A stretch of 64,000 bases of DNA from Reticulascus tulasneorum (Eukaryota > Ascomycota > Sordariomycetes > Glomerellales > Reticulascaceae). The notes below the pieces were generated by a model, which worked only from the letters and a program-made list of their open reading frames with translations, searched no databases and was not told the DNA's origin. Positions 11,023 to 21,554 of this stretch are shown here, in pieces. How positions within the stretch are numbered: the first letter of the stretch is position 1; every line of letters starts with the position of its first letter. The position numbers and the translations under genes are program-made. The stretch lies in NCBI GenBank assembly GCA_001557505.1, contig LSAX01000007.1, forward strand, positions 3,410,001 to 3,474,000, read 5' to 3'.

Positions 11023-12958
11023 GATATATCATTGGTGGTTACAATTACACCCAATGCTCGTGACAAGCGCACCAATGTTTGTACTTATTGATCAGAGGCG
11101 GTGTATCAAGATGGAGGTTTTCAAGAACATGGGAGTGTTTATACCAAACGTGTGCACAAACCAGGACGGATCGTTTAAAGGGAGGAATATACTCAGCTGT
11201 GGGAATCAAGTTACCCTAGCATTGAAATCTAAAGCTTTCTCATGTCTACCCATCACTGCGCCAAGATGCGACCTTGTGGCCGATGTCTCCTGCACGTTCT
11301 AAGGAATCTCATGACGCAATCATGGTCTATCACCTGCTTACCAGCAGGTGTCCTGATACCTTGCATCTACTCACTGCCGGGCAGCTAAAATTAGAAGAAG
11401 CACCGCATCAGGGCTCTTGAGGTGAGGAATGTACAAGGTAGCACTCGTAAAGATCAAAAATAGCTGTTTATCCTGCTATCATCCAACAAAACTAATACAT
11501 ATGGCTACAAGCAGTGGAGAACTTGAAATACCGTCCGTTCTGATAAATCTCTGACTGCTGGATTAGTGTTTGGGTCGGTGATGACCAGCAAATACCCGGT
11601 GTTGTAGGTTCTTTTCATTTTTTGGTGTCTTAATCCAGAAGACCAGTTATCCCCTTTTGGTGGGCAACGACCTAGAAAGCATTCCTGCAGTCTGCGATCC
11701 CATTTCTCAGCTTCGTGCCAAACCTAGAGTCATGATAATCTCCAGAGAACCTTATTTCTTTGGAATTATCTCTGCGAGCCAGCCCTCTCATGCACAATTC
11801 TTTCTCTGGCACTCGCTGTGGACAGCTTCACTTTCTGTGTCATTGATGGTGTGACCCCACCCGAAGACTTTGAGTATACTCATGGTGTTGTGAGTTTGGC
11901 ATTGAACATATGTATCTGCCAGACACGCGGCAGCCTAGTAGTTCTTAGTATACTTAGTTGTCAATTGCTGCTCGTACCTCTTGCGGTAATGATCTATGAT
12001 GGTTCACTGCAGCACATCAACCAATCTCAGGCTGAGTGCCTGATATATGGGATAGACAAAACCCGAGACCCAAACCACGACTGTATTCTTTGATGGAACG
12101 TTCCATTGCAGTCATTCCGTTACATGCTTCCAGCCCTAAAACCCGGGACCATTAGGGAGCGACGAATCGCAGCAAACAACACAGGTAACGACGATGAGCT
12201 ATGATCACCCTCAGTTTGCTGTAAACCCACAACGAGGGGTCCAGGAACCGGAGTCCACAAAGAATGCAACCCAAGTTGTGATGAATTAATTGGCGAAGTC
12301 CAAGGTGTTGCATGTCTGGCCTGGAGGAGTTCAATGGACATTCAACCCTTCAGGAACCAACAGGAAAGAAAGAAAACGCGGCCCATCACACTGTTCTCTC
12401 TACATTAGATGCTTCCGGAAATTCCAGATTGGGGTACGGATCGCCGAGAAGTTGGATATTTTTAGACTTAAAGTAATTGCTTTTAAAGTTGGTAACCTAC
12501 TTTGAATTCAGCCGCCGTTCCGATCTCTGCAAAAAGCCTGGATATCAATCAGCCGGGACAACACCATGGTACCGCACCCACAGACCTAGAGGATTTTCGC
12601 GCTCATGTCTCGACGTCACTGGCTCTTTCATCTTCTCTCGGCTTCGGACGAGGATATCCATCAGCAGACTGGGGAGGGTTCTGTGGTATATCTCGTAAAG
12701 TATATTGTCAAGATTACGGACCGCTCCAACCCCGGATACGAATCTTTGCGCCGAACCCATTGCATCCCCGCAAATCAAAACAATCGTGCAATATCAGATC
12801 AATATAATCTTAGGGCCCTCAATGACGGTCTGACCGCAAGCTATGTGTGGGGTGCATCGTCCGGCAGTATAAGATTGCACATCTTTTCCTTTCAGATCAC
12901 ATTCTGAGAGTTGGACATATTCTGGAACTCTAGCACTAGTCAATTATATCGATTCAAG
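11023..12958. other. intergenic, no supported gene
   Basis: About 1.9 kb with only short frames of up to ~110 codons and no recognised domain. No RNA gene was seen. The final ~60 bases form the leader of the Thr-rich protein gene. Confidence 0.55.
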
Positions 12959-13498
12959 ATGAACTCGCTACTTTCCCTGGTCCTTCTTCTCGGCGTCTTT
13001 GCAACGTAAGTTCTACATGTGGTTACACTCAGAACAATCATTAACAAATAATACAGCTCTGTCGTCGGGCAAGGTGTAACTTTGACCCCAACTACTATAC
13101 GCGGCCGTACAACTAGCTGCCCACCACCAGCAACAAGGACTGTCATACAGCTGTCTACTACCACGAGGACAGCTACAGTCACTGCTACCGCCACCGTCCG
13201 AACAACAGTTCGTGAAGTGACCACCGCCACCGTCACAGCAACTCTCGTCAGAACAACGACCTTAACGACCACAAAAGCTTGCGGCCCTTCTGCTCAATGT
13301 CCTACCCTCACGTCCACTGGTACCGCTTGCCGTACTTGTCTCGTCCCCCAGTGCACCACAACTGCAGTGGTCACAAAACCATGTGGCTGTCCTAACGCTT
13401 TGGCCACGACTACGACTAATCTCCAATGCACTGATCCTGATGTTTGCAACAGGATTGGCTGCAAGACAGTATACGCTGTTCAGACAGCAGCTTGCTGA
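12959..13498 (+). CDS. small secreted Thr-rich protein with Cys-rich tail
   Basis: Two exons, 12959-13005 and 13057-13498, give 162 residues. Exon 1 is MNSLLSLVLLLGVFA, a signal peptide. The mature protein has a Thr/Val-rich, mucin-like segment (for example TRTATVTATATVRTTVREVT, about residues 50-85) likely to be heavily O-glycosylated. A C-terminal part follows with about ten cysteines, including ACGPSAQCP, CRTCLVPQC, PCGCP and VCNRIGCKTV. The two-part layout suggests a wall-associated stalk carrying a disulfide-bonded knob. No known domain was recognised. The intron is short with a good acceptor (atacag). Confidence 0.8.
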
Positions 13499-13790
13499 GG
13501 AAATTTGACCGTAATGGCAGACCAAAGATCTTTGGCTTGGCATGATCTATGGCCAATTCATCATCATCATTATCATCAAAGGAAGGGGAATTGGGGAAAT
13601 AAGGTTTGTGGAATTTGGAATTACAACACGTCATTGCAAATTGATGGAAAACTCGAACGAGGTCTTCGATGCTCGCTGCAGCTCAAGTTCGGGAGTGATG
13701 GTAGCTGCACGAGATTCTGGAACCAAAGGGTTCCATAGGGAATGAGACCCAGGTTCAAAATGCTCATGCTATCACATATATATTCAATAT

Positions 13791-15770
13791 TCAGTAATCA
13801 TCGCTCTCTCCGTCTGAATCCTCCTCGGCCATGTTCATGATCATGTCATTCTGTGACGGCTCATCTGACTCCGAAAAATGGCGGAGCGCGACGTCATCTT
13901 TCTCGCCATCCTGGGAGCTGTGATCATCATAACCATCTCCTGTCTCGAGATCATCCTCGTCGGTTGCGGATTCAGACTCAGAAGACTGGACCGGGTTCGC
14001 TTGGCGGTGGATTTGCAGCCTCTCAACGAGGGACAAATGTTTCCGGCCGCTATTCTCATCTCCATCCTCCTCTGCTGTGGCGCCATCATCGATATCAGAA
14101 TGACTTTCGGAGCTTGAAGTTCTTAAGTCTGCCGCGTTGGTACTCGCGTGATGGCTATTTTCGGCATGATCCTCGCTGTCTTCTGAGTCAGACATAACAA
14201 AGCGAGCACGACGATTTGCAGAGTGGTTAGGTTTGCTTCCCTCTTCTTTCTCGGAATCTTGGCCACTTTCTGATGATACAACGCGGTGCGTGTTGGGGCG
14301 ACGAACTGGTTGCTCCGGTGATATATCAGACCCACTGCCATCTGCCTCACGAGCATTCGTAGTTTCCGCCTCGGGGCTCGAGAATTGGGCTGGCTGATAA
14401 TCATTGCCGGCATAAGTTTGCTGGAGAGGCGAGAAGCCTCCGAATGTGGACCCGTCACCGGAAGAGTTCCCCTGAACTACGAGATCATCCTCCTCAACAC
14501 TCGAGGTTTGGCTGAAGACTTCGCCGATTTCCTCATCATCAATTCCATCACTCTCATATTCGTCCGGATCCACGAATAGTAAGATGCTCGACGACGCCGA
14601 ATGGCTGCTATCATCATCTGAGTTCTGGCCGTCGTCCAAACCATGTGACGCGATTAAACGATCGAGATACGATATCCCCTCACGGAACGCAAAGCATACC
14701 ATGGGCCATGTCTCTATGCTACGTAGTCTTGCCTCTTCACCTTCTTTGACGTGGCTGTCTAGCCCGTTGGCTGAACCCTCTGCTAGGACTTCGGAGACAG
14801 CTTCGTCAATCAGGTTGGCGGTGACACCGAACGCGGGACTGAGAGTCTCGTGGTGAGCGAAATCGTGACGGTCCTCGGCATTAGGCCAGCAGTAAATGAC
14901 TTGGAAATCCTCACCCAGCCCGGGCTCCTCTTCGAATGTCTCGGCATAGTAACGTTGGACAGAGTTGGACGCGCACCATCGCAACTTCCGTTTGCTGTAG
15001 TCCACATGATCCACACACCAATACAATGAGGCTAAGCTTGGAAATGAGTGAGATAGCTGGAATATGTTGCGTGGTAGAAGGCTATGCAAAGTGTTTTCCT
15101 CGAAGTCCGTGCTCTCGATGGCAAGGTGCTTGATATTCTCGGAGAAGCCACCAATAGGGCGTTGATGGTCAAACATGCTCTCAATGAGGCTCCTGTCATG
15201 TGGGCAAGAGATAAGAACAATATCTTTATCTCTGTTGAAGCGGAGTATGCCTAGTCCCTTGCGAAAGACTAGTGAATCCCGGTAACCGGGCAAGGCCATG
15301 GCACGACTCTCCTGATGAACGGCCAACACTGCCCTTGCAGGCGCAGTCTGCTGTTGCAAGATGGCACCTTCCCAGATATTGAAGGGGTCATTGGCCGGGA
15401 TGTTCCGTTTCGCAGAGGCATAAACGAGTTGGAACTTAAATACGCGGGATGTAGTCTTCAAGTCGGGACAGAAGAAATCCCAGATGCGGTGTCGAAGTTC
15501 GATTGGGAGACGAACGAACTGATGGAAGATAAAGGACTCGGATTGTTGTTTGGACGACTTAGACCGGCCATGCAATCTAGTCGCAGTGCCCGAGTCTGAG
15601 CTCGAATCGGACCTAGACTCGTCGGATTCAGATGCCTCCAAGTCAAAGAAATCGGGGACATCCGACTCGTCTCCTTCCACCTGTTCATCCAACTCTGAGC
15701 CATCCTGTGTCGATGCATCGGAGCCAAGGCGCTCTTCCGCGTCATTGTGGTCTTCTGTTCCACTGGACAT
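13791..15770 (-). CDS. 2EXR-domain protein with long acidic tail
   Basis: An uninterrupted frame; starting at the ATG at 15770 (MSSGTEDHND) gives 659 residues, and an upstream in-frame ATG at 15956 would give 721 with an unlikely-looking N-terminus. After an acidic Ser/Asp-rich head comes the fungal 2EXR hallmark, FVRLPIELRHRIWDFFCPD, followed by AVLAVHQESRAMALPGYRD and LRFNRDKDIVLIS. The second half is almost wholly Asp/Glu/Ser-rich (EESDGESDDY at the end), probably disordered. 2EXR proteins are abundant in Sordariomycetes and Leotiomycetes and their function is unknown. The gene's 5' end abuts the subtilase relic on the other strand. Confidence 0.85.
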   Translation of the reverse strand: MSSGTEDHNDAEERLGSDASTQDGSELDEQVEGDESDVPDFFDLEASESDESRSDSSSDSGTATRLHGRSKSSKQQSESFIFHQFVRLPIELRHRIWDFFCPDLKTTSRVFKFQLVYASAKRNIPANDPFNIWEGAILQQQTAPARAVLAVHQESRAMALPGYRDSLVFRKGLGILRFNRDKDIVLISCPHDRSLIESMFDHQRPIGGFSENIKHLAIESTDFEENTLHSLLPRNIFQLSHSFPSLASLYWCVDHVDYSKRKLRWCASNSVQRYYAETFEEEPGLGEDFQVIYCWPNAEDRHDFAHHETLSPAFGVTANLIDEAVSEVLAEGSANGLDSHVKEGEEARLRSIETWPMVCFAFREGISYLDRLIASHGLDDGQNSDDDSSHSASSSILLFVDPDEYESDGIDDEEIGEVFSQTSSVEEDDLVVQGNSSGDGSTFGGFSPLQQTYAGNDYQPAQFSSPEAETTNAREADGSGSDISPEQPVRRPNTHRVVSSESGQDSEKEEGSKPNHSANRRARFVMSDSEDSEDHAENSHHASTNAADLRTSSSESHSDIDDGATAEEDGDENSGRKHLSLVERLQIHRQANPVQSSESESATDEDDLETGDGYDDHSSQDGEKDDVALRHFSESDEPSQNDMIMNMAEEDSDGESDDY

Positions 15771-15980
15771 GGCTTGTCTACGTATTGTGTACTGCTTGTG
15801 ATCAAGAAGGTATGCATGAGGCGCGATGAAATGATGCGTCAAAACTCTGGCCGCCACATCGTAATGTCCGACTCGAGTCGCGACTGTCCCACTAATTACT
15901 ACTATTGGAATTGCGTGGGTAAGGTGATTACTGCATTCGGAACCAGCTAATGTCAACTCCTTAATGCCCTAAATTTCAGG

Positions 15981-18498
15981 CATCACCTAACACGTACATT
16001 TACCCCGCATGTTATGACTCAGGTAGACAAACTGCAGGACAAGGGTATCGTCGGTAAAGGGGTCAAGGTCGCTATCATTGATACCGGGGTAAGTTGATGC
16101 CCTGATGGAATCTGACGATACAGGTTGCTGATCGGCTCTAGCTTGACTACACACATCCTGCATTAGGTGGTTGCTTTGGTCCCAACTGTATGGTGAGCTT
16201 CGGTACAGGTCTCGTTGGTGATGACTATGCTGGTGCAAACGCGCCAAATCCAGATGGCCAAATCCAGATGCCGAGTGAGTGAATGCCCATGCCAAAGAGG
16301 CGCTTGAACCGCACGATGAATGCAGTAGCTAATGTTTGAGTAGCCCTATTGACGTCTGCAACGGACATGGCACTCACGTCGCTGGGACCATAGCTGCAGG
16401 GGCAAATGAGCATGGCTTTACGGGTGCTGCACCGCTAAATCTAAGCAGGCACCTAGCCAAAGACGCTGTCATACTAACAGTCTCGTGAGGGTGCTACACT
16501 TGGAATATATCGCGTCTTGGGTTGCTCGAGGCGGGGCGCTTCCACCGGTGTTTAATTGACACCTACATGCGAGCATTTGAGGCAGGCTCCAATATCATCA
16601 CGTCATCGATTGGGGTGTCATCCGGCTGGAGTGAAGATCCCTGGTCGGTTGCCATATCTCGAATCGTCGAAGCCGGCGTTCCTTGCACCGTCTCGGCCGG
16701 TAACCACGGGGCGATGGGAATGTTCTATTCTAGCTCGGCTGCGAACGGTAAAAGGGTGACCGCTGTGGCCTCTTTCGACAACGAGGTGGTGCCACTGCTT
16801 CTTTCCGAGTCGTCTTTCACCACGAATGGAAGCGCAGCCGAGAAATTTGGGTTTGCTCCAGACAGCCCGCCAACCGGGGTAACTTCAGTCTCCCCGCGTG
16901 GACGCCCAGCTTTCATATAACAGAGACGGACATGGGCTGCAATCCTTTCCCTGCCGAAACTCCCAATCTTGCTGGCTTTATCGTTCTGATTAGACGTGGA
17001 GACTGTATCTTTGTTCAGAAGGCAACGAATGCCGCACAATTCGGGGCTAAGCATATCATCTTCTACAACAACGTCGCTGGAGCATCCGGCCCACCGATTG
17101 ATGGGGTGCCAGGTATTAAAGCAATCGGCGGTGTAATTACATGCACGCATGCATGTCGTTGAGTTGCAATTGCTAAGCCGTGGTTAGGTCTCTCGGAAAC
17201 AGGGCGAGATATGGGTCAAGACATTGGAATCCGGCTCAAATGTTATCCTCGACATGCTCAACCCAGACACGGCACCAGTCTCGTGAGTGTATGAATATTG
17301 GTCTTTGAGGCATTACTAACATGTTCCAGATTAACCTCTGAGCAGAACACTATAACTGGCGGATTCTCAAGTTCCTTTACGACCTGGAATCCAACCAATG
17401 ACATGGGCGTGAAGCCACAACTAGCAGCTCCAGGGGGCATGATCCTGTCCACTTATCTAGTTGCCTTGGGTTCTTTTGCGGTGCTATCTGGAACCTCAAT
17501 GGCCTGCCCTATGGCGGCAGCCGTCCTCGCCCTTCTCTCTGAAATCCGCGGCACTCTTGACCCGGCCACCCTGGAAAACCTACTGTCGGCTATTGCAAAC
17601 CCGCAGGTGCTAAACGACGACGCCGCCGCCCTTCCTTTCCTGGCACCTGTAATCAAACAGGGCGCTGGAATGGTTCAGGCTTTTGCCGCTGCCTAGATCA
17701 CAACGAAGCTTGACAAGTCAAGTCTCGGATTCAACGACACGGACAACTAATCGACACGCTAGATTTCACGATCACCAACACCGGTCCTGCGGAAGTCACG
17801 TACGAGCTAGGAAGTGTTGGAGCTGAAACGGCGTATACTTCTCGGACTCGATTTACCCAGACTTGTTTCCTGGCATCAAGTTGACTGGTGAATACGCCAT
17901 CGTGACCCTCAGCGAGTCGAAAGTCACGGTTCCCGCCGGTGGCGATACCACCATATCTGTCACTGTTAAACCGCCTGCTGTTAATGGCGCGCGACTGCCA
18001 GTTTATTCCGGATACATTACTATGAATGGCACAAACGGTGACAACCTCTCGCTGCCCTACACAGGCGCCGTCGGCAGCTTACATAACACCCGGGTTCTCG
18101 ACCAGGGCTACCTTTCGATCTCGACCGACCCCGGCATGAATACCACCACAGGCGAACCGTCTTTCGCACTGCCGAAAACTCTCGGCACAGGCGCCAACAC
18201 TACATTTCCTACAGTCTTAGCGCTCATGGCTTTCGGCTCGCCACGGATTAATGTCAAGGTAATCCGGGCAGGCTACCAAGGAATCGGCGAACTAGGCAAC
18301 ATGTTTGGCCTGCCCATGTTCTATTGGCCTAGGGACCCCCTCGCCGTAGACTGGGATGGAAGGTTAAAACATGGCTCTTATGCGCCGCCTGGCAAGTACA
18401 AGTTGCGCATTGAGGCGTTGCGTATTTTTGGAGATGCCAACAATGCTGCGGAGTACGAGGTTGCGGAAACAATACCGTTCACTATTAGTCATGTATGA
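15981..18498 (+). pseudogene. decayed subtilisin-family (S8) protease with PA and Fn3-like domains
   Basis: Fragments in different frames line up in order with a large secreted subtilase. They are HVMTQVDKLQDKGIVGKGVK and AIIDTG (catalytic Asp, near 16080), CNGHGTHVAGTIAAGANEHG (catalytic His, near 16350), VEAGVPCTVSAGNHG (oxyanion Asn, near 16690), a PA-domain stretch ending GVPGIKAIGG (16930-17130), and SGTSMACPMAAAVLALLSE (catalytic Ser, near 17490). A C-terminal Fn3/C5a-like domain (17863-18498) follows. The pro-domain and start are missing. Breaks include a 14-base tandem duplication at 16244-16271, a lost splice donor near 16438, a frameshift with TAA near 16552, a frame change near 16870, and a TAG at 17694 followed by frameshifts to about 17850. 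All catalytic residues survive, so decay looks fairly recent. Confidence 0.85.
16244..16271 (+). repeat. 14-bp tandem duplication inside the protease pseudogene
   Basis: Two adjacent copies of CCAAATCCAGATGS differ only in the last base. The insertion is 14 bases, not a multiple of three, so it shifts the frame immediately before a splice donor. Reading with one copy only puts the upstream NPD codons in register with the downstream DPIDVCNGHGTH exon. Confidence 0.85.
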
Positions 18499-19143
18499 TA
18501 AGGGTTGGGTGGCTAGGTTTGGTAGGTCAATACAAATGTTAGAATAATGAATTAAATTATACCTAGATTGGACTAGGCCACATCGTGATTTAAGTAGCTG
18601 TGGAATGTGCCAGGCGTTTGCCATTTGTTGCATGAGCGAAGCGAACATCTCAAAATGTCTCGCTAGTATTTTACTATCTTGCCTAATAACAAACTCTGGG
18701 CCGTCACTGCTCCGAACTTGTATCATGTGATGCGATTTGTTTCTCTAATTGAACATAAGTAGCAGCTATAGAAAGATTATGTCACAGATCATCAGTTGAG
18801 GCATACAGTGTATTAGTTTATCAAGGAATAAGGTAAACATAAGAGCATCCTCAGACAGCAATATTTAACACCTGGAAACACGTACAGACATATAATAAAC
18901 GCCTTGATTAATCCTACACAGAAGTACCTCCTTAATTCTTATTGTTAAGGCATGGGTAGTAAGACGCAAGACTCCTGTCTAGCTAGAGGAAATTAAAAAC
19001 GTATGACTCTATTCGAATCTAGGTGCTAAACACTGTAGAAAATGGAATCTAAACATGCCGTGGAGCGTTTAATACTCTCCTTTAACCCTGTACTCTGTAT
19101 TCCACGCTTGATTGATTCCTTACTAGAGCTCTGATCCATGATA
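18499..19143. other. AT-rich intergenic
   Basis: About 0.65 kb, visibly AT-rich compared with flanking genes, with no gene recognised. Confidence 0.6.
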
Positions 19144-19629
19144 TCACACCACAGTTATAGCCTTTAACGTTGCCACTAACATACAAATCCACATAGGCAC
19201 GTTAGAAGCCGCCGTTCGAATAGCATGGACTCTTAACATGCCATCTAAATCAGCCACACTGTTCCCTTTGCCCTCACCCTCCTCAATAATCCGGATGCTA
19301 GCAAACAGCTGCCGGGCAAATGCAAACGGCACAAAGCTTATGGCTGTACCCATAGCGTACCACACCCAGGCGTCGGTTGGAAGGACGAACACATTAGCCA
19401 GCCCTGTGGCTAGGATGCCGATATATAGCGGACGGCTTACAACGGCACCGATGGCGAAGCTGGCTTTAAAGTAGGCGGGCACAATGGCGTTAGCTGCTGC
19501 GTGGCTGGCTGCCGGTAGTGCTCTAAAGACCCGCAGGAAGAGTTGGATGTCAAAGGAGAACCAGAGGGCTGCTGTTGTCCCAATAAGGGGGGCCAGCCGT
19601 AGCAAGGCTAATGGCAGAAGTGTAGTCAT
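19144..19629 (-). CDS. small four-helix integral membrane protein (possibly DUF1772-like)
   Basis: A single-exon frame from the ATG at 19629 gives 161 residues with about four hydrophobic segments: LLPLALLRLAPLIGTTAALW, AIVPAYFKASFAIGAVVSRP, a GILATGLANVFVLPTDAWVW stretch, and PMWICMLVATLKAITVV at the C-terminus. The size, four-helix layout and N-terminal hydrophobic helix followed by a soluble loop resemble DUF1772 membrane proteins, a family that includes anthrone oxygenases of fungal pathways; this is a layout-based guess. A longer frame begins at 19755, but the first 42 residues overlap the HET relic on the other strand and look non-coding. Confidence 0.6.
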   Translation of the reverse strand: MTTLLPLALLRLAPLIGTTAALWFSFDIQLFLRVFRALPAASHAAANAIVPAYFKASFAIGAVVSRPLYIGILATGLANVFVLPTDAWVWYAMGTAISFVPFAFARQLFASIRIIEEGEGKGNSVADLDGMLRVHAIRTAASNVPMWICMLVATLKAITVV

Positions 19630-19681
19630 TGCTCTAAGTATATGGTTTGGCAAGTAGCTGTGGTCATTAACTATGTAGGTA

Positions 19682-19969
19682 CCTAGACATGCCGGCTTGT
19701 GGGCTAACGATCTGCACCGTGGATTACTTGGGAAGCTACCGAGAGACAGTCGCACAAGCTTTCGGTGCGTTAAGAATATGCTAGAGAAACGAGATCCATT
19801 TATAGCACCGAGCTGGTCGTGGGCCAGTCGTCACGCCAGGGTTCTCCGAGATGGGTCAGATAACATGCAGCCAAAGTTCAAAGTTCTTGAAGCCAGAACG
19901 ACTGTCCAGGGAGGACATGGCTTTGGCCGCATAAGTTCGGGCCACCTAGTGGTGCGAGGAAACCACTAG
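19682..19969 (+). pseudogene. HET-domain (heterokaryon incompatibility) protein remnant
   Basis: The plus-strand frame encodes AGLWANDLHRGLLGKLPRDS and, some 30 residues on, APSWSWASRHARVL. These two motifs (GLWxxDLxRxLLW and APSWSWAS) are characteristic of the region after the HET domain in fungal incompatibility-type proteins. The HET domain itself and any start codon are absent upstream, because an in-frame stop lies just before the match. Only about 95 codons remain, so this is a relic fragment. It overlaps the upstream side of the membrane-protein gene on the opposite strand. Confidence 0.7.
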
Positions 19970-20466
19970 CAGAACGGAACCCGATAAGCGATGAGGTACA
20001 GGAAAGCAAGTTTAATCAGGCAACTTTCACTTCTTGGCCCCCAGCATGGTCTCAGCCGAGTGTCGGAGATTTACTGGACCAAAGTCGCGTCAAAGCTCGG
20101 CGCTCGCATCAGTCATGTAAAGGACACCAGATGATCTTAAAGACTCCACGTTATACGGTCATAAAGAAGAGCATTGCCATTTCTTATAGCGGTATCAGTA
20201 ACGTAAGGTATCAAACTCGGAACGCATCAACCAGCGTTGTGTAGATCTTTAGCAATAAGCACGTGAACAAACAAACCATGTCTATGTATAGAATCCATCA
20301 CAAACTCCCAAGCCCAAATGAATGTTGGAGATTCAGCCAAATCAAGCTGATAGCACATCCAGGATATCACGATGCCAAGTCCAGAAGCCCGCCTTTACAG
20401 TGTTGGCTCGCAGCCGTCGACTTACGACCAGTTCCAGCCTTCGCCAATCGTCGGAGTGCTGTCCAA
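19970..20466. other. intergenic, no supported gene
   Basis: About 0.5 kb between the HET relic and the 3' end of the RTA1-like gene. Nothing recognisable is encoded. Confidence 0.55.
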
Positions 20467-21554
20467 CTATTTGACCTGTCTCATGGGGCCATCTTCGTCT
20501 GATGATGATCGGGAAACTTTCCTGCCTTGCGGCTGGTTGAAAACAAGACCGGGGTGCCCGATCATTAGACAGTAAACTGACACAAGGCTCATCCTATGAA
20601 ACGGGTTAGTATTTACACAGACCAGAAGCTTTAGGCTGCGGAACTTACACTCCCTCGAGTCCGATGAACAGGTTTTCATCGTGGATCAGATCACCGTTAT
20701 AACCCTCGCGCAACTCGACCAGCCTGTAAACGCAGCGGATGACGATGAGCAGGACAGCGAGCGCAGTAAATCCAAAGAAGAGCTGCATTCGAGTGCCGAA
20801 GCTCTTTGCTTCTCCTGATCTCATATAACGCCAAAGGTAGTCACCGAAGCACGCGCAGAAGGCAACGATGCAGATAACTTGGAATGCAAGACCAGCTAGT
20901 GCGAGGTTTACACCGACGCTGCTTGAGCCCGCCGACGAGGTAGACAGAGCGCCACCGGCTGCTTGGAGTACTAGCGAGACAATGTCGCAGGGGATAAAAA
21001 TCCAGTAGAATAGTTCGGGCTTGAAGCGGGAGAAAGTAGGGGAGAAGTGCATGATCCTGTCGCACACCGCGGTATTAGTCGTTAGACTCTTGTGGGCATC
21101 GCATACGAAGAGTCTTATACTTACGCCAATGCAAGAGTAACATAGATGGCTGCACAGAACCATACAGGAGTAGTGGTCAGGCAAACTGCACCGAAAACGT
21201 CAGTTCGATCATTCTCCGGGGACGGAGTTTGGTTTCGGGCCGCATACCAATCTGAATCATGAAACCCTTGAAGCTGAATGGGTTGTACCACAGCAATATT
21301 CTCCCTATATACCCGACGATGCCACTGACGCAGCCCGTGATCATGCAGCCCATGAAGAACCACGTCTTAGATTTGATTCCGAGATAGGTGTGGATGACAA
21401 TTGCAAGGGCGAACAGAGCGATGAAGCTGCCGTTGGCTGCGAGTGACGGCCGGTACCGATAAACGCTCCACTCCACGGGGCAGACATCGAGGTTGCAGGT
21501 GCTCTTGGGCCCGAAGGTGATAACACCTGGTGGGAGGCGGCTTCGGTCTCCCAT
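20467..21554 (-). CDS. RTA1-like multi-helix membrane protein
   Basis: Four exons on the minus strand, 21554-21248, 21185-21125, 21056-20649 and 20593-20467, join in frame to 300 residues. The protein has seven predicted hydrophobic helices, among them IALFALAIVIHTYLGI, WFFMGCMITGCVSGIVGYIG, PVWFCAAIYVTLALA and GLAFQVICIVAFCACFGDYL. RTA1-family landmarks are visible: GYIGRILL, SRFKPELFYWIFIPCDIVSL, LQAAGG, IRCVYRLVELREGYNG, and the terminal HPGLVF. The 61-base exon 2 is required to keep the ETxxP-equivalent helix intact. RTA1 proteins are linked to resistance to 7-aminocholesterol and other lipophilic toxicants and to lipid movement. Its position beside an exporter and a PKS is compatible with self-protection, but that is inference. 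Confidence 0.9.
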
